From Zingiber officinale (Eukaryota; Streptophyta; Magnoliopsida; Zingiberales; Zingiberaceae), in NCBI RefSeq assembly GCF_018446385.1, contig NC_056006.1, positions 1,364,001-1,428,000 on the forward strand: a DNA stretch of 64,000 nucleotides, written 5' to 3'. Within the stretch, counting starts at the first letter, position 1. Each line of letters begins with the position of its first letter. Shown one piece after another: positions 10,967 to 22,629 of this stretch. The position numbers and the translations under genes are program-made. Below the pieces are notes generated by a model, which was given only the letters and a program-made list of their open reading frames with translations, did no database searches and was not told where the DNA came from.

Positions 10967-11653
10967 AGATTAAGTGGCTCGATTAATGACAAAATTTGGT
11001 GATATCTTTCTTGAAGAGCTACCTAATAAGTTACCTCCTCAATGAGATATTTAGCATCAAATTGATTTGGAGTCAGGGGCATCTCTACTGCATAGATCAC
11101 ATTACCGGATGAGTTTGAGTGAGCATGAAGAATTGCAACGACAGGTTGAAGATATGCTGGATAAAGGTCATATAAGGGAAAGTATGAGTCCTTGTGTTGT
11201 ACTTGCCCTTTTGGTATTAAAAAAAATTTTGGCATATGTGCATGGACAACAATGCCATCAATAAAATCATTGTCAGGTACCGCTTTCTCATTCCTCGTTT
11301 GAATGATTTACTTGATCAGATAAGTGGAGCAACTATGTTCACCAAGTTGGACTTGAAGAGTGGGTATTATCAAATTTGCATTAGGCTAGGGATGAATGGA
11401 AAATAACTTTTAAAACTAGGGAGGACTTGTATGAGTGACTTGTGATGCCTTTTGGTTTATCCAATGCCCCTAGTACATTAATGCGTGTGATGAAACAATT
11501 GTTGTGGCCATTTATTGGTAAGTTTGTGGTGGTGTATTTTGATAATATCCTGATATATAGTGTGACTTCAAAAGAACATTTGCAACATGTGAGAGAGGTT
11601 TGTAATGTGTTGTGCAGTAAAAAATTTTATGCTACTATGAAAAAGTGTGTGTT

Positions 11654-12797
11654 TGTAAGACATACAGGTCAGGATAGGCGAACTAAGGCTTATAGGTCAG
11701 GACTTACGGGATACAGGTCAGGACTCACAGGATAAGACAAGCAGAACAGGAGACACGGATCAAGGCGTATAGGTCAGGACCGGCGGACTAAGGCTTACTA
11801 GTCAGGACTTACAGGATACAGGTCAGGACTCATAGAATAAAATATGTAGAGCCGGACATACGGACTAGGACATACAGTTCAGGGTAAGCGGACTAAGGTT
11901 TACAGGTCAGGATTTACAGGGCAAGACATGTAGAACAGGATATGTGGGTCAGGATGTATGATTCAGGACTTACAGGATAAAATACGGAGCAGGGTCGTGC
12001 ATACGGGACGAGACTTAAGGAATGACAAGCGAAGGACTAGATTGGTAGGGCGATATGCGCAGGTCTGGATTTACCGAGATTTACCAAATGACAAATGCAA
12101 GGTTGAACATACAGATATGGATTTACAAGGCAACAAATACAAGCCAGGGAATGCGCCAGGGAATGCAAGTCTGTGCCCACAAGTCAAGATTTGCAGGTAC
12201 GAGGACCTAGTCCAGGGTTAACGGACCGAGGCGAGCACACACTATATGACAATCAAGCCAAAGAATCGTAACAAACTGTCAGAGAATAATCACATGTCAG
12301 GAAATATGCTAACGGTCTATGACTCATTGCCCACTGATCCCTCTTAGACTTATAGGAAGATGTCATGTGTCATTTACCGTTAGATAAATCTTGACACTCT
12401 ACATTGTCTGACACTCGTCAGACTCCAGAAGTATCCACTGCCATATAAAAAGGGAGACTTTTTCCTTACGCAGGTACGCTCACTCATCTTTTCACATTTC
12501 ATCCTTTACTTTTCGTTCTTTTGTTTCACTGTACTTTTGGATAAAAAGTACCTAACTTGAGCGTCGGAGGGTCTGACCCGGGGACTTTTTCCCTGGTTCT
12601 TGGTCTCTAACGACCTGGGGGCTTGTCTGAGTGTGCGCAGGAGACCTTCGCCTCATCGTCCCAGTCATCACACCTCGTCATTCACCCGTGGGAACCTTTC
12701 CGGCAGGTACCAGGTCAACAAGGAGTCTCCACGACTTTCCGTCAACACGAAGGACAGCGCGGCCAGCCTCTATCCGACTCAGCTTCCAGACGGGATC
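11654..12797 (+). mobile_element. Solo LTR of a gypsy-type element, nested
   Basis: It begins TGTAAGACATAC right inside the host reverse transcriptase. The U3 (11660-12220) is built from variants of GGTCAGGACTTACAGG. A TATA box (CATATAAAAAGG, about 12442-12450) precedes the block CTTGAGCGTCGGAGGGTC (12556-12573), which is shared with three other LTRs in the window. The 3' end is judged from the run GGGATCA followed by a primer-site-like GATTTGGT and is approximate. Confidence 0.65.
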
Positions 12798-13419
12798 ATT
12801 CTAGATTTGGTCTTTTTACTTTTCTTGTTTCAAATTTTTAGAATTAGTTTTATTTTATAAAAATTAATGTAGATTTATCTCTTTTTTTATAGGATTAATT
12901 TTTCTAAAGTCAGATTAGATTTTTTTTTTAAAGATTAGTTATTTTTATTTTTTTCTTTTTCTGTTGCAATTTTTTTTACGACTTCTTCTTATTTCTTAGG
13001 TTATTTAAACAAAAAATTATAGCTCTTATAAAATGATGTTAAGTTTGGATTTGATTTGAATAAACAAATTATTTTCGTTTAAACTTATATGTGGCTCTTC
13101 TTTATTTATAAATTATCTTCCTATTTCTTTTTCTACAAACTTCTAATTCAAACGTCGCACCCAGATTTTCTTCCCCTATGTCACAGTGCAATAAGGTCGT
13201 ATTCTGGTAGGAGCAAACTTAGGCGTTTATCTAACTGAAGAAACCAATAGAAGTTTCTAAGTTAAGATCAAGAAAATCCTAACTGTCATACTCATGCATC
13301 ATTACTATCTATTGTGCTAACTTTATTTTGTAGGATTCTATTATTATATATTGCTTGTGCTAACTTTATTTTGCAATTAAATAAAGTTCCGAAATTGACT
13401 GAAGGTTCGGTAGACAAAT
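12798..13419. other. AT-rich segment between two nested LTRs
   Basis: Low-complexity T-rich sequence with no coding signal. It may be a remnant of internal sequence of either neighbouring element; origin not determined. Confidence 0.4.
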
Positions 13420-14289
13420 TGTTAGGATCAGTCAACCGATCTAGCTAGCCTGGCACAGATCTATCTAGCAAATATGATGCATAATGTTTTCAATCAACCG
13501 ATTAGTGGGATCAGTCGACTAACCAGACCGGCGTGACAAAGATTAGATCAAAGCTCAGTGAATATGGTATACACCTTGTTTCGTCGACTGATAAATTGGA
13601 TCAGCCAACCAATCTATAAAAGGAAATGACAGCCGGTCAGATTAGATCTCACGGGAAAGGAAATCTAGAGGTTTAGTCGACAGATAATCTTGATTGGTCA
13701 ACCTAATAGCGAAAATCATGGGATTGAGCAGATCGAATCGGGGCAAACAAGGAAGGGCACAAAGTTCAGTCGACTAATAGGAGGTTTGGTCGACTGATAG
13801 GTTCAATCAATTGAACGGGGTTTCAGTCGACTGAACGGTGCCTATAAAAAAAGACCTTGAGGTCCAAGCCAAATCATCAGTTCACTCTTTGCTTCATTCT
13901 GTTCCTACTGCTACTACTCGTGCAAGTAATGATACTTCTACGTTAAGAGGCTTACCAACAACCGCGCTTAACCTTTTACTATTGTTGTTGGTACTTTATG
14001 TTCATACTTGCACTTATTCATTGAAGATAGTAGTATTGTTACTATCCTCTTTCATACTTGTACGAATCTGCTTCTTTGGAAGAATTATATTCGACTTCCC
14101 ATCGAAAGTGATCAAGGATTGTGAGTTTTGAAGTAGTAGCCACTAGATTATAAATCAAGTAAAATCGACTGAATCTTTGTCTCTTTTTTTATTCCGCTGC
14201 TATTCACTTTGATTCAGTTTTATGCAAGAAAAGAAAAGATATTAAACGATCAAGATTCACCCCCTTCTCTTGACTCTTACGATCCTACA
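13420..14289 (+). mobile_element. Sirevirus-like solo LTR with CAGTCGACTG motifs, nested
   Basis: It is bounded by TGTTAGGATC at the left and GATCCTACA at the right, after which the gypsy integrase resumes. The U3 carries repeated GTCGACTGA-type motifs (a perfect palindrome CAGTCGACTG at 13824-13833) just upstream of a TATA box (CCTATAAAAAAAG, about 13841). The end region (TTCACCCCCTTCTCTTGACTCTTACGATCC, given here only as position 14257-14286) has the same layout as the LTR end at 36760-36794. The left boundary is less certain than the right. Confidence 0.55.
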
Positions 14290-15150
14290 ACTTATTCAGC
14301 TCACTCTCATGGTCCACTGGATTTGTTAACATTGCCTAGCATAGGTCTAGTACATAGTAGGGCAGTTGTCTTCATGAATTGTTTCGAGGAGATCCATAAA
14401 ATGGTATAAGATCATTTATCCATCCCTAATTCCAAGTACAAAGATAGAACAGACCAAAAGCGACAACACTTGGATTTTGATATTGGGGACTTATTGTGGG
14501 TGATTTTAACGAATGATCATTTTGTCAAACTATCAACCAAGAAGATTAGGTTGATCAAAATTCTTGAGAAAATAAACTGTAATATGTATTGCTTGAGGTT
14601 GTCTAATTATATTTGCACGACCGATGTTTTTAATGTGAAGCATTTGATTTTATTCTATAACGATTCTTCTGAAGATGAAGTGGTCTACAACTCGAGGGTG
14701 AATTTTTTCCACCTTGGGGAGAATGATGCAAGTTTCATAGAATAATCTTCTAAAGGGTATAACTTTTGACTCGAGACTCAGAATCAGACTCTGTTGGTGG
14801 TCACACGTACAAGATTCGAAGATCCACATTTATTACTGGGGTACTTATAATCGCAAAATTTTAGGCCCAAATTCTAACATTTAGATTCGTTTCGGAGTAT
14901 CCGAACATTTTTTTACTATCTATAGTAGTTTTGTATTTTTATTTTTTTTTGGTTAATTTTGGTATTGTTATCTTAAAACTTGGGATATTTGGTCTATTTA
15001 AGGGTCTTGTTTCATCTTTTAGGACAATTTTGGTTTACTTCTATTTTGAGTCATCATCTTCTCCTTCTTGGAACGTGGTATTTTTCCTATTTCTTGGTTA
15101 TTCTCTTTCTAATCAATAGATTGTAGAAGTATTAATTCTGATATTAAAGC

Positions 15151-15789
15151 CACCGCATTAAAAACCTTATCATTTCATATAATTGTTAAAAAAATATGTG
15201 TTGATAATTTTACACTAAAGTTCAATACAACCACATTTACACTAAAATGACACAAGTATGTGTGCGATTAAGTCATCAAACTCTTAACCCCATTAGAACT
15301 TATGTAAGACTTGTTGAAGTAAAATATGATTATACTCATTCTAGGCATCTTTCATAGTTTGCCCCCAAGTTATAGGAAGGTAAATCTCGGTGTCAGTTTA
15401 TAGCCGACTGTTTAATTAAGGGGTGAGGAGTTTTTCCTAGGGCATGCATTTGTAGGAAATTGATCTCTATCTGACGCCGAGCAAAATATAGATTATTCTG
15501 GGTCGTAAAGTTACAAAGGGATTAACAAGAAACAAGAAAGAAATAATGAAATAAGAAGTAGCTCAAGATAAATTTTTTTTTTTAAAAAAAACTTCTTGAG
15601 AAAATAAGAGCGGGAAATAAAGAACAAAAGAGACGTAGTCATAACATGGCTTAAACGAAACCAATTGATTCATTATCAAAATAACTTGCCCCCAAACATC
15701 ATCTAAGCATAAGTTTACATAGCTCTCAAAATCCTAAAAAAATCTAAACAGAAAAATAACCAACTAGACTTATTCTCTAAGATTAAGAT
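15151..15789. other. Non-coding sequence between two gypsy elements
   Basis: AT-rich; no gene. It probably includes terminal non-coding parts of the minus-strand gypsy fragment to the right, but no LTR boundary can be placed. Confidence 0.4.
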
Positions 15790-17625
15790 TTAGGATAAAT
15801 TAACTATCAAGACCCGGTTCCTAAGATTTAGGACAAAATTAAATATAAAAAATAAACTAAACTTAATTAACAGATAACTACTTAAAAAAACCAATTTTGG
15901 ATTCTCTCCTACACCAGTTGCTTGGAGTTGAAGAGAACTCGTCCTCGAGTTTAGGGTGGGTGTATCCGGCTTCAGAGCACCATGACTTAGGTGTTTTACA
16001 TTAAAAACATCAGAAGTTTTTAAATAACTAGGAAGTCGCAACCTTTAGGTATTGTCATTAATCTTTTCTAGTACCTCGCAAGATCCAATCTTTCATTCTT
16101 TGAGTTTGTCGTATTCACCAACAGGGAAACGATCACTAGTTAATACAGCCCAAACCATATCACCAATGTAAAAAAAAATCCTGACGTCAATGCCGATCTG
16201 CCTTGATTTTATATTCGGTGTTGCTTTCTTGAATAGCTTGCTTAACCTGCTCATGAATAACTCGAAGATGCTTGGCCATATCCTCAGCCTTGGGGTTAGC
16301 TTGTCCGGGACGCAAAATAGGGACTCAATTCAATACCCCCCGGATGAGTTTCGTCCATAAACAACTTCGAAAGGACTCAAAGCAGTGGTCATATTCTTTG
16401 ATTTGTTATATGTGAATTCTGCTTGTGGTAAAACTAGATCACATTGCTTCGGTTTGGTTCCTATGAGATATCTCAGAAGATTTCCTAAGCTGTGATTCAC
16501 TAGCTCGATCTGACCATCCGTCTGAGGGTGATAGGCGCTGATGAAATTTTGCTTCGTCCCTAGCTTTTCTCATAAAATCTTCCAAAATTGACTGACAAAT
16601 TTAGTATCATAATCCAAAGTAATAATTCAAGAAATACTGTGTAAACACACAATCTCTTTAAAGAAGAGGGTGGCAATCCGAACAGCATCTATGGTTTTTC
16701 TGCACGCCACAAAGTGAGCCATCATGGAGAATCGGTCCACCACAACTAGAATAGAATCAGCATTGGTGAGGGTTCCCTTAGATTGCTAACAAACAAAGCA
16801 ACGGTCCACGAAATGAGCTACATCACTGGTTAGCTTCGTCCAATAGAAGTCAGAAGAGATGAGAGCTAATGTCTTATCTCGGTCAAAGTATCCTTCGTTA
16901 TGCAATTCAATAATGTGTTGTATATCTAAGAAAGATCCAAAGCCGACAACCTTAATGCTCATGGTAGTAAGCAGGGAAGAATGACAGCTTAGAGCATCTG
17001 CAACACAATTAAGACTCTTGAATTGATGTTTCAGCGTGAATGTGAACTTTGGAAGTGTTAGAACGGTGCTTCGGTCATCTTTTCCTTCACCAGCTGAAAA
17101 CTAGTTGTAGCCGCCTCAGTCCACTTGAACCCATGCCCCTTGAGATACTCAGTGATAAGAACAATTAAGGTGCTGAAATTCTGGATGAATCGACGATAGA
17201 AAGAGGTCAATCCATGAAAATTTCGGATGTCATGAATGATTTTTAACTACGACCACTCTAAAACTGCATTTATCTTTGATGGATCTTCACGAACACCATC
17301 GGTAGACACTATAAATCCAAGAAACAAAACTGAGGTTGTGAAGAAAGAACACTTCTTGTTATTGATGAACAAGTGTTCCACCTTTAACTTCTCAAAAACA
17401 GTGCGAATGTGATCAAGGTGCAAAGCTCGTGTCGGGCTATAAATGAGGATATCATCCAAGTATACAAGTATGAATTTTCCCATGAAAGGTTGTAAGACTT
17501 GATGCATGAATCTCATGAATGTGTTGGGTGCATTGGATAGTCCGAAATGTATGACCATCCACTCGTACAACCCATGTTGTGTCTTAAAGGTGGTCTTCCA
17601 TTTACTCATTAGACTAAACGTTTCA
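15790..17625 (-). mobile_element. Ty3/gypsy fragment, minus strand, broken
   Basis: Read on the minus strand, 17247-17609 is a reverse transcriptase segment (FGLSNAPNTFMRFM, VYLDDILIYS with the YLDD catalytic motif) and 15900-16040 is the integrase C-terminus (LKTSDVFNVKHL). Ribonuclease H and integrase remnants lie between. Gag, the protease and both LTRs are not recognised, so this is a truncated fossil with many breaks. It belongs to the same broad lineage as the element at 7440-15150 but is a separate copy in opposite orientation. Confidence 0.8.
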
Positions 17626-18078
17626 CCCTCTAACTATCTAAACACCCGCATAATGAGCAAGAGGATAAGAAAAACATGATCTTGTAAGTGCATTGAGTAG
17701 TAGGTAAGTTCAATAATTTAGGTAAAATAAATAAAATAACATAGTTTAAATTAGTGTAAATTGCGAGTGAAAAGGCTTTCATTGATGCATTTATAAATCC
17801 TTCCTAGGACCTTCCCCCCTTTCAATATATTTTAAAATTTTCATTTCCTTAATTGCTCTTCTTTCCTTTAAAATTAATACACTGAATCACTCTAACAGAT
17901 CTATTTCTATTTACCTTTTTTATAATCTTCTTCGCTACTCTTCTTCCAACAAGGAGAAAAGAAAACAGAGAGTGAGAGATTAAGCAGGATCAATCTTGTA
18001 TATTTGTTTGATCTGTTGATTTATTTGTTTAATTATAGTCTTAGATTTTGTGGCAGAATTTAGAAGAAAGTGAATCGA
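17626..18078 (+). other. Upstream region of AHL gene 3
   Basis: A host upstream region beginning where the gypsy fragment ends. The sequence AGAAGAAAGTGAA just before the ATG resembles the leader ends of AHL genes 1 and 2. A possible 3' splice site (TGTGGCAG, near 18055) hints at a leader intron, but no convincing donor was found. Confidence 0.4.
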
Positions 18079-19026
18079 ATGGATCGTCTTCCTCCTTCCA
18101 ACCAAGATCAAAGCTTGCAGGAATCCGATGTCAAAAAGAAGCTCAAGAACATTAACAATGGCGGCGCTGGCGGCGACAGTGGGGAGGGCAGAGAACATGG
18201 GAACAACCGATTAAAGCGACGTGGTCGACGGCGGGGATCCAAGAACAAGGCGAAGCTGCCACGCAACGAAGCGTGGGCTCACGTGTTGGAGGTCGCCTCC
18301 GGCCAGGACATACTCGAGAGCGTCGCTAGGTTCGCACGCCGAAACCGCGTCGGCGTCAATGTGATCAACGGCAGCGGAGCCGTCTCCACTGTGACCCTCC
18401 AGGACCCCGCCGGAGCCGACGTCTTGCTGCCTCTCCAAGGTCAGTTCGAGATCATCTCTCTCTCAGGATCGATCCTTCCATCGCCGTCTCGACCTGCGGC
18501 GCAGTGGCTGGCAGTGTGCCTGGCCGGCGAAAAGGGGCATGTGGTGGGCGGGAGAGCGATGGGGCCGATGGTGGCGGCCAGGATGGTGGTGATCGTGGTT
18601 TCATTGTTCGAGGATACCGCGTACGAGCGACCTTCACTGACGCCAGAAGTAGTAGGCGGCTCATTGCAGGGATCGCCGGTGCTTCCACCGCCGCCGCCGC
18701 AACAAGTACTGCTAGGCAACGTGGTCAACAGAAACATCATCTCTGACGTTCCGTTGCATCCGTCGCAGAAAATGGCGGCCAACATGATCAATCGAAACAT
18801 CCCTGTTCTAGAATGGCTAAGCAATGTGGTCGCCGGAAACATCCCTGTGCTAGACGGCCCGTTGCAGGAGTCACCGGCGATTCAAACGCCGTTGCAACAA
18901 CCGACAGGCGGCATTGTCGATGATAGCATTCCTCCGCCGTTCAACGGACATCTTCCGGCCGACGAGGAGCATGGATGGTGGGGCGATGGCCAAGTGATGG
19001 ATTCTCTTTGGAATTGGGACACTTAA
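18079..19026 (+). CDS. AHL-like protein with altered AT-hook, copy 3
   Basis: A 315-residue single-exon frame. The ATG at 18079 is chosen because MDRLPPS lines up with the heads of copies 1 and 2; an in-frame GTG nine bases upstream is not a likely eukaryotic start. The AT-hook region reads RGRRRGSKNK (residues 48-57), so the proline of the RGRP core is replaced by arginine. The linker to the PPC domain is about seven residues shorter than in the paralogues. The PPC/DUF296 domain spans about 63-190 (WAHVLEV, INGSGAVSTVTL, FEIISLSGSILPS, GHVVGGRAMGPM, TAYERPSL). The tail is longer than in the paralogues and includes an imperfect internal repeat (NRNI..PV, NRNIPVLEW, AGNIPVLDG at about 218-260). 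Probably still nuclear and able to join AHL complexes; DNA binding may be changed. Confidence 0.88.
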   Translation: MDRLPPSNQDQSLQESDVKKKLKNINNGGAGGDSGEGREHGNNRLKRRGRRRGSKNKAKLPRNEAWAHVLEVASGQDILESVARFARRNRVGVNVINGSGAVSTVTLQDPAGADVLLPLQGQFEIISLSGSILPSPSRPAAQWLAVCLAGEKGHVVGGRAMGPMVAARMVVIVVSLFEDTAYERPSLTPEVVGGSLQGSPVLPPPPPQQVLLGNVVNRNIISDVPLHPSQKMAANMINRNIPVLEWLSNVVAGNIPVLDGPLQESPAIQTPLQQPTGGIVDDSIPPPFNGHLPADEEHGWWGDGQVMDSLWNWDT

Positions 19027-19152
19027 AATTGCGATTAGTATTTAGTTAATTGTGTTAATTAAACAATGATGGTCTTTTAAATTAGTTTAATTTGATTTCA
19101 ACTATTTAATTATCTTTAAAATATAGATTAGTTACATTTACGTTTCTTTTAG

Positions 19153-19480
19153 AGTCGGCTCCACGGATATAGAGAAGATATATACAATACATATGCTTCA
19201 TGCGTATGGTGGGATAAATCTCAAATCGTTAGTTCTCCTGACCACGTTAGAGATATCATGCGTCCACCGTCTGTGCTACGCCTTAGGGGCATCTTAAATA
19301 TAGATCCGCTATATTAATGGTCCCTAATGTCGGCTCCACAGATATAGAAGGAGGTACATGTAAGTGAGGTAAACATCAGATCATCAATTTTTGATAATCG
19401 ACCCTTGATTATTATATCAGAGATATCATTTGTCTATGCTACGTCCTGGGACTAACCTAGGGGCATCTTAAACATCTATT
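19153..19480. repeat. Diverged tandem pair, ~170 bp each
   Basis: GTCGGCTCCAC(G/A)GATATAGA occurs at about 19153 and 19328, and both copies end with AGAGATATCAT.., GCTACG and GGGGCATCTTAAA. The copies are strongly diverged. They lie between AHL gene 3 and CHX and could contain part of the CHX promoter, but no clear TATA box is assigned. Confidence 0.6.
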
Positions 19481-19601
19481 TCTCGTGGATTAAGAAAAGT
19501 CAAACATTGGATTTAATGATCTCTCCGCTTCTCCCTCTGCTCTCGTCCCTCTCCTCCTCCCTCTCCCTCTCTCGCTCTGTCGTACTCTCCTTCTCCGGCA
19601 A

Positions 19602-22152
19602 ATGGCGAATGCCTCCGTCGTCCATGGCGACTCACTCGGCGATAATTCCATCTACTGTTACCGCGCCATGCTCACCACCTCCACCGGCATTTGGCTTGGC
19701 GACAACCCTCTGCACTTCTCCTTACCCATCCTCCTCTACCAAATCATCCTCATCTTCCTCCTCTCCAACCTCACTCACCTCCTCCTCCGCCGCTTCGGCC
19801 AACCCCTCATTGTCTCCCAAGTCGTGGTACGCCTCATTCTTATGTATTTTCCGACGCGACGCTCTCTATCTCTTCGTCGAATGATTATGTGAGTATCATT
19901 GCTGCAGGCGGGGTGGCTGTTGGGTCCTAATTTCCTTGGCAAAAGTCCCATCTTTGATAAGATGTTCACCCAGCAGAGCTTTGAGCAGCTCGGCACCATC
20001 GCCGGTTTCTCCTTCATGCTCTTCTACTTCGTGGTGGGCGTCAAGGTTGACCTCACCATGATCCCCAAGGCCGGGAGGAAGGCCGTGGCCATGGCCATGT
20101 GCGGCACCCTGTTCCCCTACTTATTCGTCTTCCTCGCCGCCAGAGCCATGACCAGAGATTTGCCACCACAGAACCCCCAATCACATTTCATGTTGATCTT
20201 TACTGACCGCTGGTCCGTCACGTCCTACGCCGTCCTCTCCGGCGTCCTTGCCGAGTTCAATCTCCTTACCACCAAGGTTGGTCGCCTGGCCATGTCCGCG
20301 ACCATCCTCTCCGATATCGTCCACCTCTTCGTCATCGCCTGCATCGGCACGTTCGTGACCGGCTTCAGGAGACATGGCGACGCCCTGCAGGGCTTGACGG
20401 GGATGCTTTCCTTCCTCGCCATGGCGGCGCTCATCATGTTCGTCTTGCGGCCGCTGGTGCTCTGGCTCTGTCAGCGGACGCCCGAGGGAGAGCTCCTCGG
20501 CGAGGCCAGCTTCATGGCCATCCTACTCATGGCGGTGGGCTGCAGCCTTATGGGCATCTTCATCGGTTTCGATTGCACCACAGGCCCCTTCTTCTTCGGG
20601 ATGGTGCTTCCTGGCGGGGCGCCGCTAGGGACCACGCTGGTGGAGCGCCTGGACCGCTTCATCACTGGGGTGATTCTGCCGTTGGCCTTAGCGCTCGCCG
20701 GGATGCGGATAGACCTGACGTCGCTTGTGAACGGTAAGGAGTGGGGGGTGTTTGTGATCTTGATAGCGGTCGCCGTTGCGACCAAATTCGTCGGCGCCGT
20801 CCTTCCCTGCTTTTGCACCAGCATGCCTCGCCGGGAGGTTTTCGCCACCGGCCTCATGATGATCAACAAGGGAATACACGAAGTGGGATGCGCTCTCGAG
20901 TGGATAGACACCAAGGTCCGTTCGTTCTAGCATTCCACCAAATCACCTGTGTGCATGCTTGATTGATCGAACAATTAATTTACAGGTTGTGGATGACCAA
21001 ATCTACACCATCGTCATCATCTGCATCCTCCTCCTCGCCGGAAGCACCACTCCCCTGCTCAAGTCCGTGTACCGGCCGGAGGACCGGTTTCTGGTTCACG
21101 ACCGGCGGACTCTGCAGCACGCAGAGCCCGACGGCGAGTTCCGCATCCTCGCATGCGTTCACGACCAGGACAACGTAAACCCCATTCTCTCCCTCCTCGA
21201 GGCCGCCGGTCCGTCGTCCCACTCCCCCATCTGTGTCTACCTTCTCCATCTCATTCAGCTCATTGGCCGCGCCGATGCCATCCTCATCCACTACAAGCTC
21301 CACAGCTCCGCCCCCATCTCCGACTCCGACCACATCGTGAACGCCTTCAAGCTTTTCGAGAAGCAGTTCGACAGAGGCTGCATCTGGGTTCTCCCCTACA
21401 TCTGCATCTCCCCCTACAATAGTATGCACGACGACGTCTGCTCCCTCGCCCTCGACAAGAATACTACCATCGTCATCCTCCCCTTCCACAAGCAAGCCAT
21501 CCCCAGCGGCAACTTCATCTCCGGCGGGGGCCACGCCATGCAGGCATTCACCGTCAACGTCCTGCAATATGCCCCCTGCTCTGTCGGCATCATCGTCAAC
21601 TCCGAGGGGCCGCTGCAACTGCGGCGCGTGGCGGTCTACTTCTTCGGCGGGGCGGACGACCGGGAGGCGCTCGCACTGGGGGCACGCCTGGCGGGTAACT
21701 GCGCCGTCGGTCTGACGGTGGTGCGTTTCCTTCCGTCGACGGAGTGGCTGGTGGAAGGGCCGGATGCACAGGCGGACGAGCAGGCGCTGATGCGATTCCG
21801 CATCCAGAAGGTGGACGGGGAGCGGGTGGAGTACCGGGAGGAGGCGGTGAGGGACAGCGAGGAGACGATGGGAGTGATCAGGGAGACGAGCGGTCAGTTC
21901 AATTTGCTGGTGGTGGGGCGGAGGGTGGGGGAGGATTCGCCGCTGACAGTGGGGTTGTCGATGTGGAGCGAGTACCCGGAACTAGGAGCCATCGGAGACT
22001 TGCTGGCATCGACGGACTTCGGATGTCGGGCTGCGACGCTGGTGGTGCAGCAGCAGACGAGAGTGGCCGGAGATGGAACTGAGGGGTTCGAGGCCTTCGA
22101 CGACCCGCCGAAGGCGAAGCGGGTGGTGCCTCGAAACGACGGCGATTACTAA
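19602..22152 (+). CDS. CHX: Cation/proton antiporter of the plant CHX (CPA2) family
   Basis: Three exons: 19602-19826, 19908-20915 and 20986-22152. Both introns are GT-AG and fall between codons, giving 799 residues, a normal CHX length. The N-terminal half is a Na+/H+ exchanger domain (GDNPLHFSLPILLYQ, QPLIVSQVVAGWLLGPNFLG, FYFVVGVKVDL, LLTTKVGRLAMSA, FDCTTGPFFFGMVLP, MMINKGIHEV), with the last membrane span near 418-434. The C-terminal half is hydrophilic and regulatory (ILACVHDQDNVNPILSLLEA, FNLLVVGRR, ELGAIGDLLAS). CHX proteins move K+ or Na+ in exchange for protons in endomembranes or plasma membrane. Where many CHX proteins have Asn-Asp in the transport core this one has Ser-Asp (about residues 210-211), and NTKGxVE is INKGIHEV. 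The exact subfamily is not assigned. AATAAATAAATAA at about 22313-22327 may supply a poly(A) signal. Confidence 0.92.
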
Positions 22153-22379
22153 TTAATCGCCATAATTATCGGCCTAATCCGTAAGTTAGATTTTGTGAAT
22201 TGTAATTTCTAAAATAACTCTTTTAGACATTTTTAATATTTTTCTCAATTCGATTGCGAATTAAATTTTGATTTTTGTCCATGAATATATGGGTTTTAGC
22301 TAATTAAATAAGTAAATAAATAAATAATTGTTTTTTAATTTCGCCCTAATAAGTCAAAAGAATGGTCAATTGGACCGGC

Positions 22380-22610
22380 TGGTCGGTTTGCAAACCGAGT
22401 TACATAGCCGGTTCCCTCCGCCGTCAGGGTCTCACACCGCCCATTTCAAAGCCGTCGTGGCCGCCACTCTTCGCCCCTCGCCGCCGCGGGTAAAGTGGTT
22501 CCTGTTCTTCGATCTGATATTTGTCTGTGTTCTTGTTTTCTCCACCGGCATCTGGAAGGACATCTCTTCGTCGGCGCTTCAGATCTCTGCTATGGGTGTT
22601 AAATGAGAAA
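22380..22610 (+). other. GC-rich gene-like relic, possibly a truncated first exon
   Basis: A GC-rich island in AT-rich surroundings reads like the leader and first exon of a plant gene. A possible donor (CCGCGG then GTAAAG, about 22490) and acceptor (GCGCTTCAG, about 22580) bracket a T-rich stretch. No known protein is encoded, and beyond 22630 the sequence becomes LTR-like, so any gene was probably cut off by that insertion. Confidence 0.3.
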
Positions 22611-22629
22611 CTCGGGCTGATGCAGAAGG

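Larger units (their letters stand above)
7440..15150 (+). mobile_element. Old Ty3/gypsy LTR retrotransposon, broken, with nested insertions
   Basis: The left LTR (about 7440-7892) and right LTR (about 14725-15135) share long stretches such as GGTTAATTTTGGTAT and GGATATTTGGTCTATTTA but differ at many places, so the element is old. A diverged methionine-tRNA primer site follows the left LTR near 7893-7906. Parts in order: gag-like segment (8387-8755), a CCHC zinc-knuckle segment (9105-9440), a protease-like zone, reverse transcriptase (about 11000-11650, with the SNAPST and FGL motifs), and the end of integrase (14290-14745, with DVFNVKH). It is interrupted by solo LTRs at about 9960-10966 and by a block at 11654-14289. 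Many breaks; not functional. A TATA-bearing stretch at 8050-8350 may be a further small insertion. Confidence 0.85.

Noticed and set aside
18070-18078. GTG at 18070 as the start of AHL copy 3
   Set aside because: Plant nuclear genes start at ATG; the ATG at 18079 aligns with the start of the paralogues.
20980-21618. A 212-codon minus-strand frame opposite CHX exon 3
   Set aside because: It is a composition-driven shadow of the CHX coding strand, with no recognisable motif.
22328-22606. A 92-codon frame read as a new protein
   Set aside because: It runs from AT-rich 3' flank into the GC island with an abrupt change of composition. It is treated as a possible leader relic instead.
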